Assembly (NCBI GenBank): GCA_017443895.1
Contig: JAFSXU010000053.1
Coordinates: 1-40,801, forward strand
Direction: 5' to 3'
DNA: 40,801 nucleotides
From: Clostridia bacterium
GTDB taxonomy: Bacteria; Bacillota; Clostridia; UBA1381
The position numbers and the translations under genes are program-made. The notes beneath the pieces are model-generated. The model was not told the DNA's origin. It saw only the letters and a list, made by a program, of their open reading frames with translations, and made no database searches. Shown piece by piece: positions 33,497 through 40,801 of the stretch (position 1 is its first letter; each line of letters begins with the position of its first letter).

Positions 33497-33527
33497 TTGT
33501 AAAAAAACCTACAATCAGTCTTTTTTT
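33491..33527. terminator. Bidirectional terminator holding the stop codons of two convergent genes
   Basis: GACTGATTGT (33491-33500) pairs with ACAATCAGTC (33511-33520) and is followed by seven T; the minus strand also has a T-run. The queH TGA (33494-33496) is in one arm and the TGA of the HAD/GtrA gene (33515-33517) is in the other. Confidence 0.92.
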
Positions 33528-34477
33528 GCAAATGCAAACAGTTTTACCAGTACAAATGTAACCGGTACTCCGATTATTGCAGCGATTGCATATACCACCA
33601 TGCTTGGCATATTTAAAATATCCGAGAAAATCTTTACCATAACCGTCTGTATAAGAAGATTAGGAAGATTTGATACAAGGAATTTTATATACTTTACTAT
33701 GCCAAAGTCCGTATCACGGAATGTAAATACACTGTTTAGAAAATACGAAACTATATTTCCGCTTATCCACCCCGGCACAAATGCAACGGTATTATCGGGT
33801 ATAAAATGCCTGTACAGGGTTGCAAACAGTGCGCCTGCAAATGTGTTTATAACACCGATCACCAAAAACATCATAAATTCACGGGATAAAAACATTTTAT
33901 ACTTTGGCTTTTTATAGTCCTGCCACGGAATAAGCTCGTCATTTTTAGATACGATAAATGCTTTTTCTGCCTCATTAGCAAGCGGTGTATCGGATAACGA
34001 ATCGGAATAGAAGGTATCAATTTTTGCATGACTATCCCATTCATAAAAACGGCGTACCTTTTCCGTATCACGGCAGTTTTCACCCTCGTATTTACCCGTA
34101 TGTTTATCAACTCTTGACGCCATAAGCTTACCGACGCCAAGCTTTTCACAAATGGGTATTAGCAAAAATTCGGGCGATGCTGAAATTATAACATCATCGT
34201 CCCGTTTTTGGCTGAGGTAATACGGCTTTATTTTTTGCATATTCTTATTCCAAAACAGCTCTACCTCTTTATCTATATCGGGAACACAGGTAAGGAATTT
34301 ATACATTTTTTCCTTAAACTGCGTAAGGGTATAAATATTTAAGTTGTAGAGCAAAAATGCAAACAACATACCCGGAACCGTTTTTAAAATACTCTTATAC
34401 TTTTTTAAACAGTGCTTATAAAAATTTGCGGTCGAGTCTCCGCTGTATATAGTTTTATCAAAATCGTATACATTCAT
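33515..34477 (-). CDS. HAD-family phosphatase fused to a GtrA-like membrane domain
   Basis: The first 195 or so residues are a HAD-IB phosphatase with the nucleophile motif YDFDKTIYSGD (D5, D7) and later motifs ISASPEFLL and DSLSDTPL. The C-terminal 115 or so residues are a GtrA-type domain with four hydrophobic helices, starting LVIGVINTFAGALF. GtrA proteins are linked to moving polyprenyl-linked sugars across the membrane. The fusion suggests a phosphatase at the inner face of the membrane acting on a lipid or sugar phosphate, but the substrate is unknown. It follows ispF by one base and is presumably in the same operon. Confidence 0.88.
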   Translation of the reverse strand: MNVYDFDKTIYSGDSTANFYKHCLKKYKSILKTVPGMLFAFLLYNLNIYTLTQFKEKMYKFLTCVPDIDKEVELFWNKNMQKIKPYYLSQKRDDDVIISASPEFLLIPICEKLGVGKLMASRVDKHTGKYEGENCRDTEKVRRFYEWDSHAKIDTFYSDSLSDTPLANEAEKAFIVSKNDELIPWQDYKKPKYKMFLSREFMMFLVIGVINTFAGALFATLYRHFIPDNTVAFVPGWISGNIVSYFLNSVFTFRDTDFGIVKYIKFLVSNLPNLLIQTVMVKIFSDILNMPSMVVYAIAAIIGVPVTFVLVKLFAFAKKD

Positions 34478-34478
34478 A

Positions 34479-34961
34479 TTAAAGTTTCCCTTTTTCGCTC
34501 AACAGTACAATCGCCATAGAGCTAATACCCTCGCCTCTGCCCTCAAAGCCTAACTTCTCGGTGGTGGTGGCTTTTATGCTTACGGCGTCTTTATCCACGC
34601 CCAAATCGTTTGCTACATTTTCACGCATGGCATCAATATAGCCTGCCAATTTCGGTTTTTGCGCTATTATGGTAACATCACAGTTTGAAATTACATAGCC
34701 CTTATCAAGTACCATTTTAACACATTCCCTTAACAGAACTCTGCTGTTTGCGCCCTTATATTTGGGGTCGGTATCGGGGAAATGCTTGCCTATATCGCCA
34801 AGCGCCGCCGCACCCAAAATCGCATCCGATAACGCATGGAGCGCAACATCGGCATCTGAATGGCCTAACAGGCCTTTCTCGTACGGAATATTTACACCGC
34901 ACAAAATCAAATCCCTGCCCTCTACCAGTTTATGAACATCATAGCCTTGTCCTATTCTCAT
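34479..34961 (-). CDS. ispF: 2-C-methyl-D-erythritol 2,4-cyclodiphosphate synthase
   Basis: IspF makes the cyclodiphosphate of the MEP isoprenoid pathway. The 160-residue protein has zinc ligands D8 and H10 in GYDVHKL and H42 in ALHALSDA, then [11 protein letters not shown]. The ATG shares a base with the ispD stop (TAATG), so the two are coupled. Confidence 0.97.
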   Translation of the reverse strand: MRIGQGYDVHKLVEGRDLILCGVNIPYEKGLLGHSDADVALHALSDAILGAAALGDIGKHFPDTDPKYKGANSRVLLRECVKMVLDKGYVISNCDVTIIAQKPKLAGYIDAMRENVANDLGVDKDAVSIKATTTEKLGFEGRGEGISSMAIVLLSEKGKL

Positions 34962-35635
34962 TATTTTATCCCCTTATTGAGTATATTTTTTGCAATTTCA
35001 ATATCCTCGGGTGTTGTAATCTTGATATTGTCATACCTACCCTTAGTTATTTTTATCTTTACTCCGTAGCGTTCTAATAACGCACAATCATCGGTTGCAT
35101 CAGTTCCGTCTGCAGCGGCTCTCTTATGCGCCGATAAAATCGTATCGTACAAAAACGCCTGCGGTGTCTGTATCTGATATGTCCTGCTCCTGTCAACCGT
35201 ACCTAAAATAAAGCCTCTATCATCGACCGCCTTTAGAGTATCCTTACACGGCACTCCAACAGCCGCTGCACCGTATTTTTTGCAGTCTGCTATAACATTA
35301 TCAATCTCTGCCTGAGATATAAGCGCTCTTGCTCCGTCATGGATAAGCACTATATCGCCCTTTGTATGCATTAGCCCGTTATACACGCTTTTCTGCCGTG
35401 TGCTGCCGCCCGGTACAATATGAGTGCATTTTGTATCAGCACCGATAAGCTCCTTTACAAGCTCACATTCTGACATACCTGTTACAATTATAATTTCGTC
35501 AACATTTTTATTCTTTTCAAATGCGTCAACCGTATGCAAAATTATCTCTTTATCCAAAAGCTTTAAAAATACCTTATTTATATTTGCGCCCATGCGCGTT
35601 CCGCGCCCTGCGGCTACGATTATTGCAGATACCAT
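34961..35635 (-). CDS. ispD: 2-C-methyl-D-erythritol 4-phosphate cytidylyltransferase
   Basis: IspD activates MEP with CTP. The 224-residue protein has the nucleotide-binding start [31 protein letters not shown] and TDDCALLE, all in the expected order. The ATG is preceded by GGAGAATATAAA. It lies 86 bp after carD, with no promoter seen between them, so carD-ispD-ispF may be co-transcribed through the hairpin at 35667-35690. Confidence 0.97.
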   Translation of the reverse strand: MVSAIIVAAGRGTRMGANINKVFLKLLDKEIILHTVDAFEKNKNVDEIIIVTGMSECELVKELIGADTKCTHIVPGGSTRQKSVYNGLMHTKGDIVLIHDGARALISQAEIDNVIADCKKYGAAAVGVPCKDTLKAVDDRGFILGTVDRSRTYQIQTPQAFLYDTILSAHKRAAADGTDATDDCALLERYGVKIKITKGRYDNIKITTPEDIEIAKNILNKGIK

Positions 35636-35666
35636 TTTATATTCTCCAGTTTCCCATTAACACAGA

Positions 35667-35695
35667 GAAATCCGCTTTTTGGCGGATTTCCTTTT
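35667..35695. terminator. Hairpin between carD and ispD
   Basis: GAAATCCGC / GCGGATTTC with a TTTTTG loop; the plus strand continues CTTTTTC. On the minus strand, in the direction of carD, only a weak T-run (TTTCTCTG) follows, so read-through into ispD is likely. Confidence 0.5.
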
Positions 35696-35721
35696 TCTGA
35701 TATTAAATTACAACAGCTCTA

Positions 35722-36207
35722 TCAAAGTAATTCATCAACCGTATCGTTTATTATACTCTCAATATCACAAAGCTCTGCAACACGCGACGATACAAGCTCG
35801 CTCATTACAATCTGCCTTGCATTGCCTAAAATTTTCCTCTCGCTTGTTGAGAGTCCCTTTACTCTGTCCCGATACAGTAAATCCTTCAATACCTCCGACA
35901 CCTTAAAAATATCGCCCGATTTTATCTTCTCAATATTATCTCTTTGGCGTTTATTCCAATTTGAATCGTCCTTAACCTCTACTTTGCGAAAATGCTCCAA
36001 TGCTTTCATTGCAGTATCCTTGTCAATCACATCTCTTATTCCTATTGTTTCAGCGTTCTCGACAGGGATATTGGTTATCATGTTTCCAAGAGTAAATCTT
36101 AAGGCATAGTACTGACGCTTCTGTCCTACGATGTTAATTTCTTTGATCTCTTCCACTGTTGCCGCTCCATGCATAGGATGCACTACTTTTGCTCCGACCT
36201 TGTACAT
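35722..36207 (-). CDS. CarD/CdnL-type RNA polymerase-binding regulator
   Basis: CarD-family proteins bind RNA polymerase beta and steady the open promoter complex. The 161-residue protein has the N-terminal Tudor-like domain (MYKVGAKVVHPMHGAATVEEI) and the C-terminal helical domain with LKDLLYRDRVKGLSTSERKIL. The strong promoter and GGGAGGGC ribosome binding site fit a highly expressed gene. Its place beside ispD and ispF is common in Firmicutes. Confidence 0.94.
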   Translation of the reverse strand: MYKVGAKVVHPMHGAATVEEIKEINIVGQKRQYYALRFTLGNMITNIPVENAETIGIRDVIDKDTAMKALEHFRKVEVKDDSNWNKRQRDNIEKIKSGDIFKVSEVLKDLLYRDRVKGLSTSERKILGNARQIVMSELVSSRVAELCDIESIINDTVDELL

Positions 36208-36260
36208 TAGCTGCCCTCCCTTGAAAAGATTTCAACAAGATAATATTCCTTGTATCGTAC

Positions 36261-36289
36261 ATTATAACACACATCTTTTCAAAAGTCAA
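36261..36289 (-). promoter_or_regulatory. Sigma-A promoter of carD
   Basis: TTGACT, a 17-bp spacer and TATAAT on the minus strand, followed by a 50-bp leader. Confidence 0.85.
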
Positions 36290-36388
36290 AGGTTTGAATT
36301 ATATCATATCATACAAAAAAATGCAACACCTAATTTATAGAAATTATACAAAACTATGCAAATAGCACAAAAATGTCCATTTTATGCA

Positions 36389-39300
36389 TTAAATCGGCCA
36401 CTCAATTACAATTTCAGACATTATTCCTGATTCACGGATTTTATAACTGTCAGTCCACTGTGAGCCGCTTGTTCTATACGCGCCGTTTCCGTACCATGTA
36501 TAGTTATCATCGGCATTATGCAATGTTCCAAATACATTTTGTCTGTTTCCAAACAGTGTAATCTCAATACTATGCTCGCCTTTTTTAAGCTCGCCCAAAT
36601 CGACCCTATGCGGAGCAAACGCAATAAGTCCTTTTCTTTTACCGTCAAGGGATACCTCCAGCAACGGTGATTTAAAAGACGGAACTCTTAAACAGTATGC
36701 TCCCATCTCTTTTATATCAACGCTGAATTTGTATTTAATATTTCCCGTATAAAACGGCATACCCTGATTTGTGATACTTCCAAAATCAAGCTTTGCCGTA
36801 TCGGGAACAACTGTGGCTGTATTGCCCTGTAGCTCTACGCCAAAATCGCCCAAAATATAAATACTCTCAAGCTGTGTTTTTTGGTTGTACGGCATTTGGA
36901 TTTCCAGAATATTCTCCCCCGATTTTATCGGCGGTAACTTTAGCATTTTTATTGATTTATCAATATACCAGCCGTATTTAACATTATCAACACTACTGCC
37001 GTTAAGGGTTATGCTACACCCCTGCGGTCTTTCAATACCCAAAAACGCATCAGCTTCTATATTTGATGTAAATTCGTAAATAAGCCTTATGCTATGCTCC
37101 TCCCTCTTATCCGTTGCCCATGGCTGACGGTTTCTTCCGTCACGAATAAAGAAGCCCATATCCTTACGCAATTTATTGTCAAGCCGTAATATTTCATCAC
37201 GCCCGTATGCCTTATCATTATCAAGCACAGCCCTTGCATAGTCAAGAACGAGTACATTTTTTTCAGTTTTTGAAAATCCGGATATCCTATTTATTTTTTG
37301 CACTGCTTTAAACTCGGTTTTAGGTGAGTATTCCTCTTTTGAATAATACTCATTATCAAGCCGTATTAAAAAGCTGTCCTGACTGTAGCATGTAAGCTTT
37401 GCCTCGGTATATCCGTTATTTTCGGTTGAATTTATATAGCTTATATCGCCCGTTACGGTATCGTACAGGGTTAGTTTATAGCTGCCTTTTATTTGAAGCT
37501 TATACTCTTCCTTTTCCTCACCCGTATCGTTTACATGGCATATAAAAAGCCATTTACTGTCCCCGACCCGTCGGAGTTGGTAGAACAGATTATCCGATAA
37601 TGTGCCATCATTACAGGTAATTTTTATGTCCCTTATATCCTCTACGAAATTAAGAATTTCCTCCCGTGTAACCTTGATTTGTTCACATTTTTTTGCAAGA
37701 ATTTTTACTCTGTCTGACTTTATACCGTCAACATACTCGGGAATCCCTCCTGCAAATACTATCTCCTTGCCTGTTACTGCAAATTTTTCAAGTATTTGAA
37801 GAGTTGTACTCCGTATAGTTACCATATCGGGGACAATAACCCTTTCATATTCGCTCTTTCCCACTTTTAACGGCATACCGCCCGCATAATCCCTGCACTG
37901 CTCACAGAGCATACTCTCACACAGGTAGTCAAAATCAACAAGCCCGAACAAAAGCCATTTTGTTACAGACTGAAATGAATTTTCAAGCTTTTTTCGTCTT
38001 TTCTTTGTTTCCTTATCCGTACCGTATAGGAGCCAATAGCTCTCAACGGGGTGCAAAACCGCTGTTTTTGTTATACGCTTTCCCTGCCGTAATACGGTAT
38101 TTAATCTTGCAAAGTGATCCTCGATATATCCGTATTCTCTATACCACGGCGACTGATAGAAAATTGATGCAGGCCAGTCACGCTTGCCCTCGCCCTCGGT
38201 TGTCATATGCGAGAGGTGATGTACCCTGTAGGTTATACCAAGCGCCGCCTGCCAGTCGCCCTGCAATTTATATGTTTTAAAGGTACAATCCCACTGCGTT
38301 CCGCCGTATTCCTCGCTCATTGTACCCAATTTTCCGTACTGTTCACTGACACTTGATGCCTGTTTTACAGTGGATAATTCCTTGCCGTCAATCAGCAAAT
38401 CAACGCCCGGAATATCCATTTCCTTATATGTACGCATTGCGGAGCCGACCATGGTTGTTTGTGCAAGCAAATTTTCCTCACCCAAAATATGACCTGTCAT
38501 TTTTATGCCGTTTTCACTGCACCAGTGCGAAATCCTATCCATAAACACTTTTGAAAAACACTCACAAACACCGTTTCGATAAAGGTATCTGTTTTTTCTG
38601 TCCCCATTTGACATATCCCACACATATTCGGGGAGTATTGACAGTGCATCAATGCCGTATTCATTTTTAAACCACTCGCCAAAGTATTCGGTATACGGGA
38701 CAAACACATCCTTATCGGATGCTATACTCTCAAGCGGACCCTGCTTGCCCAGTCGTGGCTCGTCGGTAAAAATTGCAGATACACCGCTCTTAAAATCATT
38801 TCCCAATGCCTTTTTATACTGCTCATGAGTTACATTTATAAACTCACCGACCGCATCGGGGTTCATGGTATCAATATAGGTTTGACCGTTAAACCATTCC
38901 TCTTCCTCTGCAAGCTCAACATAGGCATACCTTATATTTTCGCCATTTGCTATTGCCGTATTTATTTGGGTATCGGTTTTTAGCTCACGGTATGCTTTTA
39001 GACCGTTATCACAAAAATCAAGCGAATATGCCGTTAGATAATAGCCGACAGGTATTTCGCCGTTTTTGATACGCATTTGAAACTCGTTATAATCCTTACA
39101 ATAATTGTCAAGTTTATTTTTGGTTAAGCGTATCTGCCTTGCCCTGTAGCGTGGATTTTTGGTAACAAGCCCGTCTGCCGCCCCCGACGGAAATCTGTCG
39201 TCATCATAGAGCCAGCAAACAAGCCCCATTTCTACACACATATCTGTGGTATACTTTACAATATCCAAAAACTCTTGACCCATATACTCGGTGTCAAGAC

Positions 39301-39460
39301 CTTCTCTTGGGTGGATTACAACTCCGCCCATACCCATTTCTTTAAATATTCCAAGCTGTTCTTTTATTACGCTCTTACTAAGCTTTGTATTCCACGACCA
39401 GAACGGATAGCCCCGATATTCTGCCGTTGGATTTTTAAATAATTCAGCATCAAAATTCAT
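36389..39460 (-). CDS. GH106-like glycoside hydrolase (alpha-L-rhamnosidase type)
   Basis: This is a 1023-residue protein. Its N-terminus FKNPTAEYRGYPFWSWN followed by MGMGGVVIHPREGL and WLYDDDRFPSG is the pattern of the GH106 / PF17132 group. A TDEPRLGKQG segment near residue 230 supplies acidic residues. The middle looks like a beta-sandwich-bearing region and the C-terminus like a jelly-roll carbohydrate-binding module (about 800-1020). No signal peptide is visible, so it should act inside the cell on imported oligosaccharides. True GH106 enzymes release alpha-L-rhamnose, but relatives of this type are poorly characterised and the substrate is uncertain. It follows the flavoprotein gene by 13 bp. 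Confidence 0.78.
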   Translation of the reverse strand: MNFDAELFKNPTAEYRGYPFWSWNTKLSKSVIKEQLGIFKEMGMGGVVIHPREGLDTEYMGQEFLDIVKYTTDMCVEMGLVCWLYDDDRFPSGAADGLVTKNPRYRARQIRLTKNKLDNYCKDYNEFQMRIKNGEIPVGYYLTAYSLDFCDNGLKAYRELKTDTQINTAIANGENIRYAYVELAEEEEWFNGQTYIDTMNPDAVGEFINVTHEQYKKALGNDFKSGVSAIFTDEPRLGKQGPLESIASDKDVFVPYTEYFGEWFKNEYGIDALSILPEYVWDMSNGDRKNRYLYRNGVCECFSKVFMDRISHWCSENGIKMTGHILGEENLLAQTTMVGSAMRTYKEMDIPGVDLLIDGKELSTVKQASSVSEQYGKLGTMSEEYGGTQWDCTFKTYKLQGDWQAALGITYRVHHLSHMTTEGEGKRDWPASIFYQSPWYREYGYIEDHFARLNTVLRQGKRITKTAVLHPVESYWLLYGTDKETKKRRKKLENSFQSVTKWLLFGLVDFDYLCESMLCEQCRDYAGGMPLKVGKSEYERVIVPDMVTIRSTTLQILEKFAVTGKEIVFAGGIPEYVDGIKSDRVKILAKKCEQIKVTREEILNFVEDIRDIKITCNDGTLSDNLFYQLRRVGDSKWLFICHVNDTGEEKEEYKLQIKGSYKLTLYDTVTGDISYINSTENNGYTEAKLTCYSQDSFLIRLDNEYYSKEEYSPKTEFKAVQKINRISGFSKTEKNVLVLDYARAVLDNDKAYGRDEILRLDNKLRKDMGFFIRDGRNRQPWATDKREEHSIRLIYEFTSNIEADAFLGIERPQGCSITLNGSSVDNVKYGWYIDKSIKMLKLPPIKSGENILEIQMPYNQKTQLESIYILGDFGVELQGNTATVVPDTAKLDFGSITNQGMPFYTGNIKYKFSVDIKEMGAYCLRVPSFKSPLLEVSLDGKRKGLIAFAPHRVDLGELKKGEHSIEITLFGNRQNVFGTLHNADDNYTWYGNGAYRTSGSQWTDSYKIRESGIMSEIVIEWPI

Positions 39461-39473
39461 CGGTATTCCTCTT

Positions 39474-40106
39474 TTATTTACTTAAATATGCTCCCATTTT
39501 AAACGCTTTTTCCAAATCAAGCGGAAATTGCTCTGCATTATATGCGATTTTATGCTCTGCATTAAAGCCTGCCATATTAAATCTGCTGTAGTCCTTTACC
39601 TGCAATGTATCACAGGCTGTTAAAACCTCAACCGTTCCGTTCAAGCTTGCAAATGCATTTATCTGATCGGCAAGCTTGGGCGCATAATACTGTTTATACA
39701 TCTGCTCGGGCGCGTTCATGGTAAATACAATTCCTACATTTACCTTGCCGTCAAAATAATTACTGTAATCATCATATGACAGCGCGCAAAAATGCAATCT
39801 TTCAAGGAGTGCATGGAACTGACTTGTTGTATCGCCCAAATAAATCGGCGAGCCGATAAACAGCGCATCCGCATCAAAAATACGGTCGATAATCGGCGAT
39901 AAATCGTCCTTCCAATAACAGTGGCATCGCTCCTTACCCTTTAGCTTACAGGCAAGGCATGACCTACAGCCTGTAAAATTCAAATCGTATAAGTCTATGT
40001 ACTCGGTTGTTGCGCCGACAGATTCTGCACCCTGCTGTGCAGATTTTAAGAGCTTTGCTGTGTTTTGGTTTTTTCTCGGGCTTGCATTTAAAATTATAGT
40101 TTTCAT
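39474..40106 (-). CDS. Iron-sulfur flavoprotein (NADPH-dependent FMN reductase family)
   Basis: The 210-residue protein has a flavodoxin-like fold with the FMN-binding start IILNASPRKNQNTAKLL and SPIYLGDTTSQFHALLER. The compact cysteine cluster C47-x2-C50-x2-C53-x7-C61 matches the CX2CX2CX4-7C motif of archaeal iron-sulfur flavoprotein Isf, which binds a 4Fe-4S cluster. It probably transfers electrons from reduced ferredoxin or NAD(P)H to an acceptor, possibly oxygen or peroxide detoxification in anaerobes. The ATG follows AGGAGAG. It shares a promoter with the hydrolase gene. Confidence 0.88.
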   Translation of the reverse strand: MKTIILNASPRKNQNTAKLLKSAQQGAESVGATTEYIDLYDLNFTGCRSCLACKLKGKERCHCYWKDDLSPIIDRIFDADALFIGSPIYLGDTTSQFHALLERLHFCALSYDDYSNYFDGKVNVGIVFTMNAPEQMYKQYYAPKLADQINAFASLNGTVEVLTACDTLQVKDYSRFNMAGFNAEHKIAYNAEQFPLDLEKAFKMGAYLSK

Positions 40107-40138
40107 TTTGGATACTCTCCTGTTTATTATTTGTTTTT

Positions 40139-40167
40139 ATTCTACCAAAATATGTTATGTATTTCAA
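40139..40167 (-). promoter_or_regulatory. Sigma-A promoter of the flavoprotein-hydrolase pair
   Basis: TTGAAA, a 17-bp spacer and TAGAAT on the minus strand, 32 bp before the coding start. Confidence 0.75.
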
Positions 40168-40181
40168 GAATAATATACAAG

Positions 40182-40214
40182 AAAAAAATGCAAATACCTA
40201 TGGCATTTGCATTT
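40182..40214 (-). terminator. Terminator of the Rrf2 gene
   Basis: On the minus strand AAATGCAAAT / ATTTGCATTT with a 9-nt loop is followed by a T-run. It is just after the Rrf2 stop. Confidence 0.85.
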
Positions 40215-40219
40215 TCAGA

Positions 40220-40630
40220 TCATATATTATTATTTATTAAATCACTTAATGTTACGCTCTCCAAATAATCGTCCATTACCTTTTGTAGCTTTACCCATAC
40301 GGGCAAGGTTCTGCATACCCCTGCCTTTGCACATTCGGGGCTCCCCTTTTCAAGGCACGATACCGTTGCAAGCGAGTTCTCGGTAAGCCTCAAAATTGAT
40401 GCAACGGTGTATTCCTCCGGCTTTTTAACCAACTTATAGCCGCCCCCCTTACCGTGCACCGCCTCAACAAAGCCTGCCTTTGACAGTACGGACATAATTG
40501 AGCTTACATATTTCTGTGAGATATTCTGCCTCATGGCAATATCCTTTAGCGGTATGAAATCGTCATTTGAATTTTCCGCAAGATCCATCATTACATTTAA
40601 TGCATATCTGCCTCTTGTTGATACCAACAT
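40220..40630 (-). CDS. Rrf2/IscR family transcriptional regulator
   Basis: The 136-residue protein has the typical Rrf2 start STRGRYALNVMMDLA and a winged helix (about 1-80) with ISQKYVSSIMSVLSKAGFV and GKGGGYKL. Three cysteines, C92, C100 and C106, can bind an iron-sulfur cluster as in IscR. It is likely to sense iron-sulfur or redox state. The gene upstream, cut by the window edge, looks like NifU/IscU, supporting a role in cluster assembly. The ATG is preceded by AAGGAG. Confidence 0.92.
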   Translation of the reverse strand: MLVSTRGRYALNVMMDLAENSNDDFIPLKDIAMRQNISQKYVSSIMSVLSKAGFVEAVHGKGGGYKLVKKPEEYTVASILRLTENSLATVSCLEKGSPECAKAGVCRTLPVWVKLQKVMDDYLESVTLSDLINNNI

Positions 40631-40696
40631 AAGTTATCACTCCTTCACCAAACTAAGACTGAAAGAAAATTGTGCTGTCGGCAATTTTATTCAGGC

Positions 40697-40801
40697 TTAC
40701 TCCTCTTCGTGTGGGTGTGCAAGCGACTTAAATGTATCGTCTGTGTACGGAATATTATTTTTATCGTAATAGTCCTTTATTGCAGATGCAATTGCCTCCT
40801 C
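40697..40801 (-). CDS. C-terminal fragment, possibly NifU/IscU-like scaffold
   Basis: The gene runs off the right edge. The last 34 residues (EEAIASAIKDYYDKNN and an HPHEEE end) are visible, then a TAA stop at 40697-40699. The segment resembles the C-terminal helix of NifU/IscU proteins, which reads LAEEAIHAAI-x-DY in relatives. Its proximity to an Rrf2 regulator agrees. The short piece leaves the call uncertain. Confidence 0.45.
   Translation of the reverse strand, partial: EEAIASAIKDYYDKNNIPYTDDTFKSLAHPHEEE

Overview
The window is AT-rich, gene-dense chromosomal DNA from a low-GC Gram-positive bacterium, most likely an anaerobic member of Clostridia. The evidence is the classic Firmicutes gene order yicC-remA-gmk-rpoZ-priA-def-fmt-yugP-rsmB-rlmN, the alr-mazEF order, MurT/GatD, RNase J, a YlmC/YmxH protein beside nrdR, and an oxygen-sensitive indolepyruvate:ferredoxin oxidoreductase. 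Most genes lie on the minus strand. No tRNA, rRNA, phage, transposase or CRISPR array was seen.

Layout by position. 1-168: two copies of a 69-bp hairpin repeat at the window edge. 159-9379 (minus): the translation/replication housekeeping operon from yicC to rlmN. 9522-11434 (plus): a short promoter-terminator unit followed by rqcH. 11438-11667: a MITE-like inverted-repeat element. 11741-13506 (plus): RNase J with a good promoter and a TTG start. 13564-19841 (minus): an overlapping three-gene operon encoding an RND/MMPL transporter, a large secreted GLUG-repeat/coiled-coil membrane protein and a TetR regulator. 20255-24865 (minus): rdgB, a DUF6106-like membrane protein, nnr, alr, a short MazE-type antitoxin and mazF. 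25007-27306 (minus): iorA-iorB. 27409-27569: a second MITE-like element. 27728-30540 (minus): nrdR, ylmC and a membrane-anchored glucosaminidase. 30689-32736 (minus): murT-gatD, divergent from queH (plus, 32864-33496). 33515-36207 (minus): carD, ispD, ispF and a HAD-phosphatase/GtrA fusion. 36389-40106 (minus): an iron-sulfur flavoprotein and a GH106-like glycoside hydrolase. 40220-40801 (minus): an Rrf2 regulator and the tail of a gene that looks like NifU/IscU.

The genes cover protein maturation and ribosome modification (fmt, def, rsmB, rlmN, rqcH), nucleotide quality control and supply (rdgB, gmk, nrdR), envelope building (alr, murT, gatD, ispD, ispF, glucosaminidase), metabolite repair (nnr) and RNA decay (RNase J, MazF, YicC). 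At least ten promoters have near-consensus -35 and -10 hexamers exactly 17 bp apart, so operon borders can be read with some confidence. Six starts are non-ATG: TTG for priA, RNase J and the antitoxin; GTG for def, mazF and iorB.

No clear new defence or catalytic system is present. The most interesting unexplained signals are: a recurring leader element with a paired-arm motif (CTTGAC..CATT) just upstream of the ribosome binding sites of the transporter operon, mazEF and nrdR; a tiny promoter-plus-terminator unit ahead of rqcH; a MazE antitoxin without its DNA-binding half; the transporter/GLUG/TetR operon; and a terminator hairpin whose 3' arm is also the ribosome binding site of ylmC.
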